Source of the DNA: Entomomonas moraniae
GTDB taxonomy: Bacteria > Pseudomonadota > Gammaproteobacteria > Pseudomonadales > Pseudomonadaceae
Reading direction: 5' to 3'
NCBI RefSeq assembly: GCF_003991975.1
Contig: NZ_CP029822.1
Location: 682,001-746,000 of the forward strand
Length of the DNA stretch: 64,000 nt
Position numbers and translations under genes: made by a program. The notes below the pieces were generated by a model. It had not been told where the DNA came from and did not search any database. It saw only the letters and a program-made list of their open reading frames with translations. The first letter of the stretch is position 1. Each line of letters opens with the position of its first letter. This document shows, in pieces, positions 54,172 through 64,000 of the stretch.

Positions 54172-54486
54172 ATGAGAAATTGTATTAATGCCGCTCTTGT
54201 AGCGGCTTTTTCACCTATGGTGTGTAATGTGCAGGACGAAAGTCATTTGCATAGTCGTGGTACTCAAACACATTATAAGGTTGTGTTAGTTAGTGATTCT
54301 TTTTTAAATGTTAGTCGAGTTAAACGTCATCAGTTAGTTTATGCTGCTTTGGGTGACATTATGAAGCAGATTCATGCGCTATCTATTTATGCTTACTCTG
54401 TAGATGAGTGGCTGAAAAGTGAGTCAGAAAAAAGTCATAAAAGTCCTCAGTGCCGAGGTGGTAGTAAACATGATGTTGATTTATAG
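54172..54486 (+). CDS. BolA-family protein
   Basis: A 104-residue BolA/IbaG-type protein. The conserved core is DESHLHSRGTQTHYKVVLVS followed by VSRVKRHQLVYAALGDIM and IHALSIYAYSVDEW near residue 80. BolA proteins pair with monothiol glutaredoxins to handle [2Fe-2S] clusters; the His in DESHLHS and the one in VKRHQ are cluster-ligand candidates. The C-terminal tail SPQCRGG is common in the BolA of pseudomonads. It sits six bases after the DUF2059 gene and 47 bases before hemH. Confidence 0.86.
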   Translation: MRNCINAALVAAFSPMVCNVQDESHLHSRGTQTHYKVVLVSDSFLNVSRVKRHQLVYAALGDIMKQIHALSIYAYSVDEWLKSESEKSHKSPQCRGGSKHDVDL

Positions 54487-54533
54487 TAGATTTTGTTAGT
54501 TAATGAGATAGTTTGTTTTTGAGATAATAATAT

Positions 54534-55568
54534 ATGCCTAATCATGCATTGCTATTAATAAATTTAGGTTCCCCAAAGTCGCCAGCAGTGGTGGATGTTA
54601 AGGCTTATTTAAAGCAGTTTTTAATGGATCCTTATGTCATTGATTTACCATGGCCTATCCGTAAGCTATTGGTGGCGATGATTTTAATTAAAAGGCCAGA
54701 AGCATCAGCACATGCTTATCAATCTATTTGGTGGAAAGATGGATCTCCTTTAATTGTTTTGAGCCAACGTTTACAAAAAACAATGGGGTTACATTGGCAA
54801 CATGGTCCAGTTGCTTTAGCTATGCGTTATGGACAACCTAGTATTGAGTCTGTTTTGTTGGACTTACGTGAGCGAGGTGTTGATCAAGTCACAATTGCAC
54901 CGCTTTATCCTCAGTTTGCTGATAGTACGATAACGACAGCATTGGAAGAAGTAAAAAGGGTTGTTAAAGCGAGTCGATTAGAGTTTAAGTTCAAGTTACT
55001 TGATCCTTTTTATAACGAACCAAGGTATATTCAGGCTTTAGTTGGTAGTGCGCAAGAAGTGATGAAACAAGGTTTTGATCATTTGCTATTTAGTTTTCAT
55101 GGGGTTCCTGAGCGTCACATTCATAAATTGGTAAAAGATAAACAACATAATTTACAAGCAGCACATAGTGGTGAAATTAATTCAGAGTATATGGATGTTT
55201 GTTATCGCACGCAGTGTTTGAAAACAGCCGAATTATTTGCTGAGCAAGCTGGGTTAGCTCGTGATAAATGGTCGGTATCCTTTCAATCTCGTTTGGGCAA
55301 AACAAAATGGATTGAGCCGTATACAGATGTTCATTTAACTAAATTAGCTGCTCAGGGTGTTAAACGTTTACTGGTGATGTCGCCTGCTTTTGTTGCTGAC
55401 TGCTTAGAGACTTTGGAGGAGATTGGCATACGAGGACGTGAGCAATTTTTGAATGAAGGAGGGACAAGCTTTGAGCTTATCCCTTGTTTAAATGACACCC
55501 CCTCATGGGTTGTTGCTTTAAATCAGCTTTGTCAGCCCGAGCAAACGAAGCCATTTCTTATTGATTAA
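54534..55568 (+). CDS. hemH: Ferrochelatase
   Basis: HemH inserts Fe2+ into protoporphyrin IX to make heme. The N terminus [20 protein letters not shown], the [11 protein letters not shown] segment, [12 protein letters not shown] near residue 125 and the active-site [12 protein letters not shown] (His near residue 186) identify it; [15 protein letters not shown] and [15 protein letters not shown] complete the site (Glu of the second motif). The length of 344 is normal. It likely belongs to the operon with the DUF2059 and BolA genes. It is convergent with ttcA; their stop codons overlap by four bases. Confidence 0.95.
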   Translation: MPNHALLLINLGSPKSPAVVDVKAYLKQFLMDPYVIDLPWPIRKLLVAMILIKRPEASAHAYQSIWWKDGSPLIVLSQRLQKTMGLHWQHGPVALAMRYGQPSIESVLLDLRERGVDQVTIAPLYPQFADSTITTALEEVKRVVKASRLEFKFKLLDPFYNEPRYIQALVGSAQEVMKQGFDHLLFSFHGVPERHIHKLVKDKQHNLQAAHSGEINSEYMDVCYRTQCLKTAELFAEQAGLARDKWSVSFQSRLGKTKWIEPYTDVHLTKLAAQGVKRLLVMSPAFVADCLETLEEIGIRGREQFLNEGGTSFELIPCLNDTPSWVVALNQLCQPEQTKPFLID

Positions 55569-56389
55569 AGCTCTGTAATATCGATGAAACGAGGTGTTGC
55601 TGTTTCATCGATTTTTAAGTCTTTGAAATTAAATAATTGTGTATCAGCCAGTTGAGATGGTGCTACGTTGCTTAGTGCTTTAAACATGATTTCAACTCGT
55701 CCTGGGTGCTCTTTTTCCCAATCATTAAGCATACCTTTGATAACTTGCCTTTGTAAGTTCGGTTGAGATCCACAAAGATTGCAGGGAATTATTGGAAACT
55801 CTTTGATTTTTGCGTAGTTTTCAATATCTTTTTCTGCGCAGTAGGCTAGTGGGCGAATCAAAATATTACGTTTATCATCGGATAAAAGCTTGGGTGGCAT
55901 TGCTTTTAAAGAACCACCATAGAATAAGTTTAAGAAGAAGGTTTCAACAATATCATCGCGATGATGCCCAAGGGCTATTTTGTTAGCGCCAATTTCATCA
56001 GCATAAGTATAAAGAGTACCTCGTCTTAGGCGTGAGCAAAGTGAGCAGGTGGTTTTTCCCTCTGGTATTTTTTCTTTGACAACAGAGTAGGTGTCTTTTT
56101 CGATGATGTAATAATCAACACCAATTGATTTTAAGTATTCGGGTAGTATGTGCTCAGGGAAGCCAGGTTGTTTTTGATCTAAGTTGACAGCAATAAGTGA
56201 AAAATTTATAGGGGCTACTTTTTGAAGATATAGTAAAATATCCAATAAGGTATAGCTATCTTTTCCACCGGAGAGACAAACCATTATTTTATCACCATCC
56301 TCTATCATGTTATAGTCAGAAACGGCTTCTCCAACTAGACGGCGCAGACGTTTTTGCAGTTTATTTTGATTAACTGAAAGTGTGGACAT
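55565..56389 (-). CDS. ttcA: tRNA 2-thiocytidine biosynthesis protein TtcA
   Basis: TtcA makes 2-thiocytidine at position 32 of some tRNAs, using ATP and an [Fe-S] cluster. The PP-loop is [15 protein letters not shown] near residue 38, and the cluster Cys pairs are in [13 protein letters not shown] near residue 113, with a third Cys in [14 protein letters not shown] near residue 202. [19 protein letters not shown] follows the PP-loop region. The length of 274 is normal. It is convergent with hemH and divergent from the zinc-ribbon gene. Confidence 0.95.
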   Translation of the reverse strand: MSTLSVNQNKLQKRLRRLVGEAVSDYNMIEDGDKIMVCLSGGKDSYTLLDILLYLQKVAPINFSLIAVNLDQKQPGFPEHILPEYLKSIGVDYYIIEKDTYSVVKEKIPEGKTTCSLCSRLRRGTLYTYADEIGANKIALGHHRDDIVETFFLNLFYGGSLKAMPPKLLSDDKRNILIRPLAYCAEKDIENYAKIKEFPIIPCNLCGSQPNLQRQVIKGMLNDWEKEHPGRVEIMFKALSNVAPSQLADTQLFNFKDLKIDETATPRFIDITEL

Positions 56390-56545
56390 GGGGTTGATTA
56401 CCTAAACTACATAATGAAAATGGTGGCTATTTTACCTGTATCTAGAAAGCAACACTAATTTTTTATTAAGTAACTGTTATGTTAGCATTTATTTTTTGTC
56501 AATAACTCGATAGAATGGTTAGCTTGAGAATAGAGCTAGTAAGTA

Positions 56546-57748
56546 ATGAGTACAAAGTTTATTGTTGAATGCCCAGACTGTAAGGTGCGTTTTTTTGTTA
56601 CGGAAGATTTGCTCGCAACGGCATATGGCGTTTTGCGTTGTGGTTTCTGTTCGCATGTTTTTAATGGCAAAGAGTATATTGTTTATCAAACATTGGATGT
56701 TGGACCAAAGCAAGCAAAAGTTACTGAATCTGCCCCGATACATAGTAAGAAAAGCAATCAAGATGATACGATAGTACCCCCTCAAAAGCAGCCAGAGGAT
56801 ACACCTGATTATTGGAGTGGGGTTGTTGATACATTATCAAGTTTTTCGGTCAACTTTAATGCAGTGGATGGTAATGAGAAGCCTATATCAAAAAAGGAAG
56901 AAGATAGACTGCCAAGTTACCCACCTCAAGACTCTCAAACATTAATAGAGGAAAGTTCTTCTCCTGCTTCCAGTGAAGTAGATCTTAATTATGTTGACCC
57001 TGATATTGTTGAACGGATAGAGCACATAGATTTTGATCATCTGCTTGTGTTGGAAGAGCAGGCACTATTAGCAAAAAAAGCCAACGCAGGCTCGTTGTTA
57101 GTTGAAGAAAAAATAGAAGAAAAGCAAGGTGTAGATGATTTTCCGCTTTCTGTTATAAGTAAAGATTATAACGAGGGAGATACTGAGCCAAAAGATATTT
57201 ATGGTAATAGCCTGAAAAAAGTATCTTATAGCGATTTTGTCTTAGAAGCTCCACTGCCTAAAAAGATACGTAAGTCTACGTTTGTATGGGGGGGCTTATC
57301 CTTTTTGGCGGTATTGTTTTTAGCAGGTCAATACGTTAGATTTATAGCACCTGACATGGCACTTCACGAAGAAAGTAGGGCTTTAGCAGAGAAGGTTTGT
57401 AGCTTGTTGCTGTGTGATATTCCACCATTGGTTGATGTGGGCAAGATTAAAACTAATCAACTAGTTGTGAGTGAAAGCAGTCGACTAGAAAATGTATTAA
57501 ACGTTGACGCCATTATTGAAAATAATCTCAAAATTGCCCAACCTTATCCCATTGTCGAATTACGTTTTACGGATTTAAATGGGCAGCCGATAGCGAGTCG
57601 ACGCTTTTTGCCTAACGAATACATGGGCAGTGATGTTGTGCAAAACGATCAAATGCAACCTAATTCTCCCACTTATATTTCTTTTGAGGTTATTGACCCT
57701 GGAGAAACAGCAGTGGGATATTCGTTATATTATTATCCAGCGAATTAG
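56546..57748 (+). CDS. Zinc-ribbon DUF3426 membrane protein
   Basis: A 400-residue protein. The N terminus holds an MJ0042-type zinc ribbon with CPDCKVRFFV and LRCGFCSHVF (Cys pairs near residues 9 and 32). A long acidic, disordered part (residues about 50-235) follows, then a single membrane helix FVWGGLSFLAVLFLAGQYVR near residue 245 and a C-terminal DUF3426 domain outside the membrane (IVELRFTDLNGQPIASRRFL). This architecture is frequent in beta- and gammaproteobacteria. In pseudomonads it is usually next to prmA and dusB-fis; here it stands between ttcA and a UPF0114 gene. Its function is unknown. Confidence 0.85.
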   Translation: MSTKFIVECPDCKVRFFVTEDLLATAYGVLRCGFCSHVFNGKEYIVYQTLDVGPKQAKVTESAPIHSKKSNQDDTIVPPQKQPEDTPDYWSGVVDTLSSFSVNFNAVDGNEKPISKKEEDRLPSYPPQDSQTLIEESSSPASSEVDLNYVDPDIVERIEHIDFDHLLVLEEQALLAKKANAGSLLVEEKIEEKQGVDDFPLSVISKDYNEGDTEPKDIYGNSLKKVSYSDFVLEAPLPKKIRKSTFVWGGLSFLAVLFLAGQYVRFIAPDMALHEESRALAEKVCSLLLCDIPPLVDVGKIKTNQLVVSESSRLENVLNVDAIIENNLKIAQPYPIVELRFTDLNGQPIASRRFLPNEYMGSDVVQNDQMQPNSPTYISFEVIDPGETAVGYSLYYYPAN

Positions 57749-57764
57749 AATACGTATAACTTAT

Positions 57765-58262
57765 TTATTTTTTGGTCATTTTATCCATGTAAGTTACAAC
57801 CAATGCAGACACAACAAAGGTTAGGTGGAGAACAACATACCAAAATAGTTTGTCGTTAGGGATCTGCTGAGCAGCCATAAACATTCTTAATAAGTGAATA
57901 GATGAAATAGCAACAATGGAAATAGAGACTTTGGTTTTTAAAGAGCCAGAGTCCATTTTTCCTAGCCAATCCAATTTTTCACGATGATCATGGATATTCA
58001 TTTGAGATACAAAGTTTTCATAGCTTGCAAACATCACCATAACGAGTAAGCCACCTACTAGAACCATGTCAATTAATGAGAGTAGTTTGAGAACTAAGTC
58101 TGATTCTGGCATTGAGAGAATACTGGGTAAAATATGAAAAAGTTCTTGGTAAAATTTTATAGTCAAAGCAAGCAATGCTAAAGAAAGCCCAAAGCAAATA
58201 GGGGCCAATATCCAGCGAGTAGAGTACATGATATTCTCTAAGAGCGTTTCTATTTTACGCAT
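57765..58262 (-). CDS. YqhA/UPF0114 family membrane protein
   Basis: A 165-residue inner-membrane protein of the UPF0114 (YqhA, TIGR00645) family. The start [20 protein letters not shown] and the conserved loop [20 protein letters not shown] near residue 81, then [20 protein letters not shown], are diagnostic. Four hydrophobic segments are visible. Its role is unknown. It converges on the DUF3426 gene with 16 bases between the stops. Confidence 0.92.
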   Translation of the reverse strand: MRKIETLLENIMYSTRWILAPICFGLSLALLALTIKFYQELFHILPSILSMPESDLVLKLLSLIDMVLVGGLLVMVMFASYENFVSQMNIHDHREKLDWLGKMDSGSLKTKVSISIVAISSIHLLRMFMAAQQIPNDKLFWYVVLHLTFVVSALVVTYMDKMTKK

Positions 58263-58599
58263 GTGTTAAATCCTTTAAAGCTTGGGTCGTTGTAGGTACA
58301 GGATATTTCGAAGTGGAAATATAAGTAGCTGTTAGTAATTGTTGATAGTCTGTCTGTATTTATATTAATAAGTTGCCAGCGAATCAATTATAAGTGATTT
58401 AATAGAGTGTTTGTAAGTATATTAATTTTACTAAAAGTAAAATCAGAGTAAAATATCTATTATTATTTTCCTATTATTAATAAACTTATTCTATAATAGT
58501 ATAATTTAATTGAAAGTAATTAGTCGCAATTTTACTAAATTGCTCAGGGCACCATTTGGGGTTTGCTCTGTTTGTAATATTTGAGGATGATTCTGTTAT

Positions 58600-61356
58600 A
58601 TGCTTGGACCACTACTGAATAAGCTTTTTGGAAGCAAAAATGATCGTGAAGTTAAACGCATGACTAAAATAGTTAAAGCGGTTAACGCCCTTGAAGAGAG
58701 TATGGTTGCATTACACGATGATCAATTACGTGCAAAAACATTAGCGTTTAAAGAGCGCATAGCGCAAGGTGAAAGTTTAGATAAGTTACTGCCAGAAGCT
58801 TTTGCGGTTGTGCGTGAAGCAAGTAAACGTGTAATGGGAATGCGTCATTTTGATGTTCAGCTCATTGGTAGTATAACGTTGCATGAAGGTAAAATTGCTG
58901 AAATGCGTACAGGTGAAGGTAAAACATTGATGTGTACCTTGGCTGTGTATTTAAATGCATTATCTGGCAAAGGTGTTCATGTTGTTACCGTAAACGATTA
59001 CTTGGCTAAACGTGATGCCCAGTGGATGACTCCGCTGTATGAGTTTTTAGGAATGACCGTTGGTGTTATCGTTCCATTCCAAGATCCTGAAGAAAAGCGT
59101 GCTGCTTATAATGCGGATATTACTTACGGTACGAATAATGAGTTTGGTTTTGATTATCTAAGAGATAACATGGCATTTCGCTTAGAAGACAAGTTCCAGC
59201 GAGTGCTAAACTTTGCCGTGGTTGATGAGGTTGACTCTATTTTAATCGATGAGGCAAGAACCCCTTTAATTATTTCTGGTCAAGCAGAAGATAGCTCTGA
59301 GCTTTATATGCGCCTTGATAAGCTTATCCCAAACCTTAGCCTGCAAACAGAAGAAGGCGAAGGTCAAGATAAGAAAATTCTTAAAGAAGGTCATTATACC
59401 ATTGATGAAAAAGCGCGTACTGCTGAATTAACAGAAGCAGGTCATCAATACATAGAAGAGTTATTATTAGAAAATGGTTTGTTAGCTGAAGGCGATAACC
59501 TATATTCTTCTAGTAATGTTACATTGTTCAGTCATGTATTGTCTGCCTTAAGAGCGCATGTACTTTATCATCGCAATGTTCAGTATATTATTCAAGACAA
59601 TGAAGTCTTATTAATTGATGAAAATACGGGCCGTCCGATGAAAGGACGTCGTTTATCTGAGGGCTTACATCAAGCAATTGAAGCGAAAGAGCGTGTCCCT
59701 ATTCAGCCTGAAAGCCAAACATTGGCTTCAATCACTTTCCAGAATTTTTTTCGTCTTTATAGTAAGTTGTCAGGTATGACGGGAACCGCCGATACCGAAG
59801 CTTTTGAGTTCCGTCAAATTTATAATCTTGATGTGGTTGTCATTCCTACTAATCGTCCTTTAGCGCGTAAAGATTCAAATGACCTTGTCTATATGACTAA
59901 GGCAGAAAAATATCGTGCTATTTCTGATGAAGTTAAAGCAGCGCGTGAGCGTAAGCAACCTGTGTTAGTAGGTACCGCATCTATTGAAGCCTCAGAGATT
60001 CTTTCAAATGAACTTCAAAAGCAAGGCATCAAACACAGTGTATTGAATGCTAAGTTCCATGATAAAGAAGCAGATATTATTGCACAGGCGGGTCGTCCAG
60101 GTGCAGTGACAATTGCAACCAACATGGCAGGGCGTGGTACAGATATTCTATTGGGTGGTAATTGGGAAGCTGAAGCAGCTAAGTTAGAAGAACCAACTGC
60201 TGAGCAATTACAAGCATTAGAAGATCAATGGCGTGCAGACCATCAGACAGTTTTAGATGCCGGTGGTCTATTCGTAATAGGTACTGAAAGACATGAGTCA
60301 CGTCGTATTGATAATCAGCTACGTGGCCGTTCTGGTCGTCAAGGTGACCCAGGTGCTAGCCGATTCTATCTTTCTTTAGAAGATGATTTGATGCGAATTT
60401 TTGCGTCTGATCGTATGCGCGGCATCATGCAAATGCTAGGGATGAAAGAAGGTGAGGCGATTGAGCATCGTATGGTAACTAATGCGATTGAAAAGGCTCA
60501 ACGTAAAGTAGAAGGTCGAAACTTTGATATTCGTAAGCAGTTACTAGAATATGACGATGTGGCGAATGAGCAGCGTAAAGTTATTTATCATATGCGTGAT
60601 ACCATTTTAGAGACTAATGATATTAGCCATATTGTTACAGAGTTCCGTAATGAAGTCTTAACGTCGATATTTAATGATTATATTCCGCCGATGTCTTTAC
60701 CTGAACAGTGGGATATTGAAGGACTTGAGCAAGTATTACGTTCTGATTTTGGTCAAGATCTCCCTATCCAACAATGGTTAGATGAGGATGACAAGCTTTA
60801 TGAAGAAACACTAAAAGAGCGTATCACACAGCTAGTTACTGATAAATACGCGGCTGTAGAAGCTGATGCAGGTAATGATAACATTCGTGGTTTTGAAAAA
60901 TATGTGTTATTAAGAGAGATCGATGACCTCTGGAAAGATCATTTAACACGTATGGATAATCTACGCCAAGGTATTCACTTACGCGGTTATGCTCAAAAGA
61001 ATCCTAAACAAGAATATAAGCGTGAATCTTTTGAAATGTTTGAACGCTTATTAGGTTTGATTAAATACAATACCATTAGTATATTAGCTAATGCACAAGT
61101 TAATCATCAAACTCCAGAGGAAGAAGAGGCAAAACTACGCGAGGAAGCTGAAAGATTAGCTCAAAGCATGGTTTTTCAACATGATGAAGCTGTCTCATCA
61201 TTAGATGAAGACCCTGAACAAGTAGCTGTTGATGAGTTAGCACCTCCAGCGCCACAACAACCTATTAGACGCGAAGGGGATAAAGTTGGGCGTAATGATC
61301 CTTGTCCATGTGGTTCAGGCAAGAAATATAAGCACTGCTGTGGTCGTATAGAATAA
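58600..61356 (+). CDS. secA: Preprotein translocase ATPase SecA
   Basis: SecA drives unfolded proteins through the SecYEG channel. The 918-residue protein has Walker A in [20 protein letters not shown] near residue 102, the DEVD box in [20 protein letters not shown] near residue 208, the preprotein cross-linking domain after it, motif [22 protein letters not shown] near residue 574, and the C-terminal zinc site [14 protein letters not shown] with the SecB-binding tail. All domains are complete. It stands alone after a 340-base leader, where no SecM-like frame and no lpxC are seen. A strong terminator follows. Confidence 0.98.
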   Translation: MLGPLLNKLFGSKNDREVKRMTKIVKAVNALEESMVALHDDQLRAKTLAFKERIAQGESLDKLLPEAFAVVREASKRVMGMRHFDVQLIGSITLHEGKIAEMRTGEGKTLMCTLAVYLNALSGKGVHVVTVNDYLAKRDAQWMTPLYEFLGMTVGVIVPFQDPEEKRAAYNADITYGTNNEFGFDYLRDNMAFRLEDKFQRVLNFAVVDEVDSILIDEARTPLIISGQAEDSSELYMRLDKLIPNLSLQTEEGEGQDKKILKEGHYTIDEKARTAELTEAGHQYIEELLLENGLLAEGDNLYSSSNVTLFSHVLSALRAHVLYHRNVQYIIQDNEVLLIDENTGRPMKGRRLSEGLHQAIEAKERVPIQPESQTLASITFQNFFRLYSKLSGMTGTADTEAFEFRQIYNLDVVVIPTNRPLARKDSNDLVYMTKAEKYRAISDEVKAARERKQPVLVGTASIEASEILSNELQKQGIKHSVLNAKFHDKEADIIAQAGRPGAVTIATNMAGRGTDILLGGNWEAEAAKLEEPTAEQLQALEDQWRADHQTVLDAGGLFVIGTERHESRRIDNQLRGRSGRQGDPGASRFYLSLEDDLMRIFASDRMRGIMQMLGMKEGEAIEHRMVTNAIEKAQRKVEGRNFDIRKQLLEYDDVANEQRKVIYHMRDTILETNDISHIVTEFRNEVLTSIFNDYIPPMSLPEQWDIEGLEQVLRSDFGQDLPIQQWLDEDDKLYEETLKERITQLVTDKYAAVEADAGNDNIRGFEKYVLLREIDDLWKDHLTRMDNLRQGIHLRGYAQKNPKQEYKRESFEMFERLLGLIKYNTISILANAQVNHQTPEEEEAKLREEAERLAQSMVFQHDEAVSSLDEDPEQVAVDELAPPAPQQPIRREGDKVGRNDPCPCGSGKKYKHCCGRIE

Positions 61357-61383
61357 TCAATTTATTATTTATCTATTTATTTT

Positions 61384-61415
61384 ACACACCACATTTTTTG
61401 TGGTGTGTTTGTTTT
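61384..61415 (+). terminator. Rho-independent terminator of secA
   Basis: ACACACCACA and TGTGGTGTGT pair perfectly over 10 bases around a TTTTT loop, followed by TTGTTTT. It lies 27 bases after the secA stop and 20 before the argJ start. Confidence 0.9.
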
Positions 61416-61435
61416 AGGGTTATAGGAGTATCAAA

Positions 61436-62659
61436 ATGGCAGTAGGTCTAGAGATTCCATCCGTGTTATATCCTGTCAAAGGGTTTAAGTTAGGCATTGC
61501 TTCTGCGGGTATTAAAAAAGTAGGCCGTAAAGATCTTGTGATCATGCAATGTGCTGAAGGGGCTACTGTTGTGGGTGTTTTTACACGCAATGCGTTTTGT
61601 GCTGCCCCCGTTTTACTATCGAAAGAACACTTAGCTAGAAATACAAATATTCATTATTTTATAACCAATACGGGAAATGCTAATGCCGGCACAGGCAAAC
61701 AAGGCTTAAAAGCTGCAATAGATGTTTGCCAGGCACTCGCCGATGCTACAAATCTAGACAAAGAAGCTATTTTACCTTTTTCAACGGGTGTTATTGGTGA
61801 GCCTTTACCGGTTGAAAAAATAAAAGTGGCTATCCCTGAAGCCCTTAATGATTTAAAAGAAGATAATTGGTTAAAGGCGGCAGAAGGTATCATGACAACA
61901 GATACTACGCCTAAAGGAGCAAGCATACGTTTTCAGCATGAAGATAAGGTAGTGACTGTCACCGGTATTAGCAAAGGGGCTGGCATGATTTGCCCTAATA
62001 TGGGAACGATGTTAGGTTATATAGCTACAGATGCAGATGTTGCAAAACCTGTTTTACAAGCCTTATTAGAGGATGCCACGAATAAATCATTTAACCGAAT
62101 TACAATTGATGGCGATACCTCTACCAATGACAGTTGCATATTAGTTGCAACTGGTCAAGCAGATCTGCCCACGATTAATCAAGCTCAAGGCGAGTATTAT
62201 GATAAGTTAAAAATGGCTATTTTTTCAGTAGCTATGGAGCTAGCTCAGGCAATTGTGCGTGATGGTGAAGGAGCGACTAAGTTTGTAACCGTTGAGGTCA
62301 ATGGTGGTAAAACCCATCAAGAATGTTTAGATGTCGCTTATGCTGTAGCCCATTCTCCGCTTGTTAAAACGGCTTTATTTGCTTCTGACCCTAATTGGGG
62401 GCGTATTGTAGCAGCCATTGGTTATTCTAAACTTGAACAGCTTGATGTCAGTAAAGTAGACGTTTTTTTAGGAAGTGTTCAAATTGTAAGTGAAGGTGAG
62501 CGTGCTATAAGCTATACGGAAGAGCAAGGTTCGGCCGTTATGCAACAAGCTGAAATTACTATTCGTATAGAGCTTAACCGTGGACAGTGCCGTGAGGTGA
62601 TTTGGACAACAGATCTTTCTCATGAGTATGTCAAAATTAATGCAGAATATCGGACATAA
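61436..62659 (+). CDS. argJ: Bifunctional ornithine acetyltransferase/N-acetylglutamate synthase ArgJ
   Basis: ArgJ moves the acetyl group from N-acetylornithine to glutamate, closing the acetyl cycle of arginine synthesis. It is made as a 407-residue precursor that cleaves itself before the Thr of IMTTDTTPKGAS near residue 155; TNTGNANAGTGKQG and GVIGEPLPVEK lie in the alpha chain, and SFNRITIDGDTSTNDS and ASDPNWGRIVAAIGYS in the beta chain. The ending INAEYRT is normal. TTATAGGAG precedes the ATG. The secA-argJ-Nudix order matches pseudomonads. Confidence 0.96.
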   Translation: MAVGLEIPSVLYPVKGFKLGIASAGIKKVGRKDLVIMQCAEGATVVGVFTRNAFCAAPVLLSKEHLARNTNIHYFITNTGNANAGTGKQGLKAAIDVCQALADATNLDKEAILPFSTGVIGEPLPVEKIKVAIPEALNDLKEDNWLKAAEGIMTTDTTPKGASIRFQHEDKVVTVTGISKGAGMICPNMGTMLGYIATDADVAKPVLQALLEDATNKSFNRITIDGDTSTNDSCILVATGQADLPTINQAQGEYYDKLKMAIFSVAMELAQAIVRDGEGATKFVTVEVNGGKTHQECLDVAYAVAHSPLVKTALFASDPNWGRIVAAIGYSKLEQLDVSKVDVFLGSVQIVSEGERAISYTEEQGSAVMQQAEITIRIELNRGQCREVIWTTDLSHEYVKINAEYRT

Positions 62660-62705
62660 TGACTAAGCGTTAGATGAATCTCAATATAGAATAAGAGGAC
62701 AAAAC

Positions 62706-63653
62706 GTGGAGCAAATTAAGGTAGTGGCTGCTATTATTCGTCAGAATGGTCGAGTACTACTGGCACGTCGTGCTAAGCATAAACATCAAGGTGGTCTGTG
62801 GGAGTTTCCCGGTGGCAAAATAGAGCAAGGAGAAACACCTGAGCAAGCACTTAAAAGAGAGCTAAAAGAAGAGCTTGATATTGATATAACGCAGCTTAAT
62901 CCTATTTTTCAAACCTCTCATCAATACCCTGAGTATGGTGTGCATTTGGATATTTGGGAGGTGAACCGTTTTGATGGTGAGGCAAGGGGAGCTGAGGGGC
63001 AAGAGATTACCTGGGTATTGCCTAAGAATTTATTGCAATATGAGTTCCCAGAGGCCAATAAATCTATTGTGACGGTTGCACGCTTGTCTAATCGCTATTT
63101 AATCACACCTGATAATTTAGACCGTCAAGAAATTATTGAAGGACTTCGAATAGCTTTAGATGAAGGGATTAAATTGATTTGCTTAAGAGCACCTAATTTT
63201 TTTGATCCTGATTATCGAGACTTAGCAATTGACGCTGTAGGGGTTTGTGCCGGACGTGCTGATTTGCTGGTAAAGGGAGCTTTTGAATGGCTCGGTGATT
63301 TCCCTATGGCTGGATGGCACGTAACGGTGGAGCAATTACGAAAATTAGCTGATAAAGGTAGGCCACTACCTGCAAATCGTTGGTTAGCTGCTTCATGCCA
63401 TAATGCAGAAGAATTAGCATTAGCTAAACAATTTGGTGCCGATTTTGTAACACTTTCACCCATTCAACAAACAGCAACACACCCTGATGCAAAGCCATTA
63501 GGTTGGGAAGAGGCAAGCAAATTAATAGCTAATTTTGATCGTCCAGTCTATTTACTGGGTGGTTTAACAGGGCAAGACGTACCTAAAGCGCAGTCAGTCG
63601 GTGCGCAAGGTATTGCTGCGATTAGAGGCCTATGGCCTTATGAGTTAGATTAA
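62706..63653 (+). CDS. Nudix hydrolase fused to thiamine-phosphate-synthase-like domain
   Basis: A 315-residue fusion. Residues 1-130 are a MutT-type Nudix domain: VVAAIIRQNGRVLLARRAKH, and the box GGKIEQGETPEQALKRELKE ending ELDIDI. It would remove 8-oxo-dGTP. Residues about 140-315 resemble ThiE: IIEGLRIALDEGIKLICLRA, DFVTLSPIQQTATHPDAKPL and PVYLLGGLTGQDV. The ThiE half lacks the usual pyrophosphate-binding residues as far as I can see, and its role in these fusions is unclear. The fused form is well known in pseudomonads, downstream of argJ as here (46 bases after it). Confidence 0.93.
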   Translation: MEQIKVVAAIIRQNGRVLLARRAKHKHQGGLWEFPGGKIEQGETPEQALKRELKEELDIDITQLNPIFQTSHQYPEYGVHLDIWEVNRFDGEARGAEGQEITWVLPKNLLQYEFPEANKSIVTVARLSNRYLITPDNLDRQEIIEGLRIALDEGIKLICLRAPNFFDPDYRDLAIDAVGVCAGRADLLVKGAFEWLGDFPMAGWHVTVEQLRKLADKGRPLPANRWLAASCHNAEELALAKQFGADFVTLSPIQQTATHPDAKPLGWEEASKLIANFDRPVYLLGGLTGQDVPKAQSVGAQGIAAIRGLWPYELD

Positions 63654-63667
63654 TTAACGAGGATAAG

Positions 63668-63982
63668 ATGATGATTAGTGTTTTTGCAGTGATGATAGCT
63701 AAAGCAGGAAAAAAACAACAGGTTTTAGAAATTGCACGTGCCAATCTCAATACGGTGAGGGCAGAACAAGGTTGTCATGAGTATCGATTAGTAGAAGATG
63801 CTAGCGATGCAGGAGCTTTTCAAAAAAAACTAGGTGAAGAGAGTTTTGCTTTTATTGAACAATGGGAAAGCATGGTTGCATTAGAAGCACACCTTACTAC
63901 TCCACATATGCAAGCTTATGCAAAAAATACAAAAGACTTGTTAGAAGACAGTGCGATCTATGTTATGCAGTCTGCTGACTAG
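63668..63982 (+). CDS. Antibiotic biosynthesis monooxygenase-domain protein (YgiN-like)
   Basis: A 104-residue ABM-fold protein with MISVFAVMIAKAGKKQQVLE, ARANLNTVRAEQGCHEYRLV, and SFAFIEQWESMVALEAHLTT followed by PHMQAY. The pattern E-Q-W and the final His in LTTPHMQ match the quinol monooxygenase YgiN and related heme-independent enzymes. The first 15 residues could begin at either of two consecutive ATGs; GAGGA lies upstream. It follows the Nudix gene by 14 bases and may be its operon partner. The substrate is unknown. The window ends just after it. Confidence 0.85.
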   Translation: MMISVFAVMIAKAGKKQQVLEIARANLNTVRAEQGCHEYRLVEDASDAGAFQKKLGEESFAFIEQWESMVALEAHLTTPHMQAYAKNTKDLLEDSAIYVMQSAD

Positions 63983-64000
63983 TAACTTGTATTAAAAACT

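Noticed and set aside
58263-58599. SecM-like arrest peptide or lpxC upstream of secA
   Set aside because: No open frame of suitable length or arrest motif is present; only a weak hairpin (CAGGGCA/TGCTCTG near 58546-58572) lies there.

Overview
The window looks like chromosome of a low-G+C gammaproteobacterium. Gene order and content in the last 12 kb (pgsA next to tRNA-Gly(GCC); secA, argJ and a Nudix/thiamine-phosphate-synthase-like fusion in one direction; hemH, ttcA, a zinc-ribbon DUF3426 protein) resemble Pseudomonadaceae. The A+T-rich composition, many pseudogenes and decayed insertion sequences suggest a host-associated lineage such as Entomomonas. That genus name is inference; no search was run.

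Layout. 1-6.6 kb: nine overlapping or tightly packed genes of the anaerobic (early cobalt insertion) cobalamin pathway, cbiE(partial)-T-F-G-H-J-cobA-cbiK-cbiL. 6.7-7.5 kb: an IS481-type transposase remnant. 7.6-10.9 kb: a large autotransporter on the minus strand. 11.6-17.6 kb: a cobalamin riboswitch with terminator, then a corrinoid-uptake operon (TonB-dependent receptor, binding protein, permease, ATPase, SAM methyltransferase). 17.9-20.5 kb: a second autotransporter with tandem passenger repeats. 20.5-23.9 kb: accessory DNA with an IS6-type remnant, an unknown lipoprotein, a broken zinc-ribbon-repeat gene and a membrane protein.

23.9-31.5 kb: two divergent oxidoreductase/accessory operons around a LysR gene (aldo/keto reductase, tautomerase, SMP-30-like lactonase, iron alcohol dehydrogenase on one side; small protein, cyclophilin-fold lipoprotein, DUF3737 protein and MalY/PatB-like PLP lyase on the other). 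A perfect 27-nt element, present once in each promoter region in opposite orientation, ties them together. 32-34 kb: an HD-domain nucleotidase and a gene graveyard. 34.1-42 kb: an Lrp-linked catabolic cluster for modified or unusual amino acids (carbamoylase-like amidase, RidA, diaminopropionate ammonia-lyase, YgeY peptidase, D-aminoacylase, MFS carrier).

42.2-52.6 kb: an island-like segment bounded by two decayed P4-type integrases, the right one 330 bp from tRNA-Gly. It holds a parD remnant, two unknown small genes, a cold-shock gene, a LysR-SDR-hydrolase-cupin-carboxymuconolactone decarboxylase cluster with several exported members, an HxlR regulator with TTAGTCTA operator-like sites, an NTF2-like protein and an NmrA-like pseudogene that runs into the integrase. 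52.6-64 kb: core housekeeping genes.

The most interesting candidates are the LysR regulon joined by the duplicated 27-mer, the TTAGTCTA sites beside the HxlR gene, and the riboswitch-controlled corrinoid operon carrying an extra methyltransferase.
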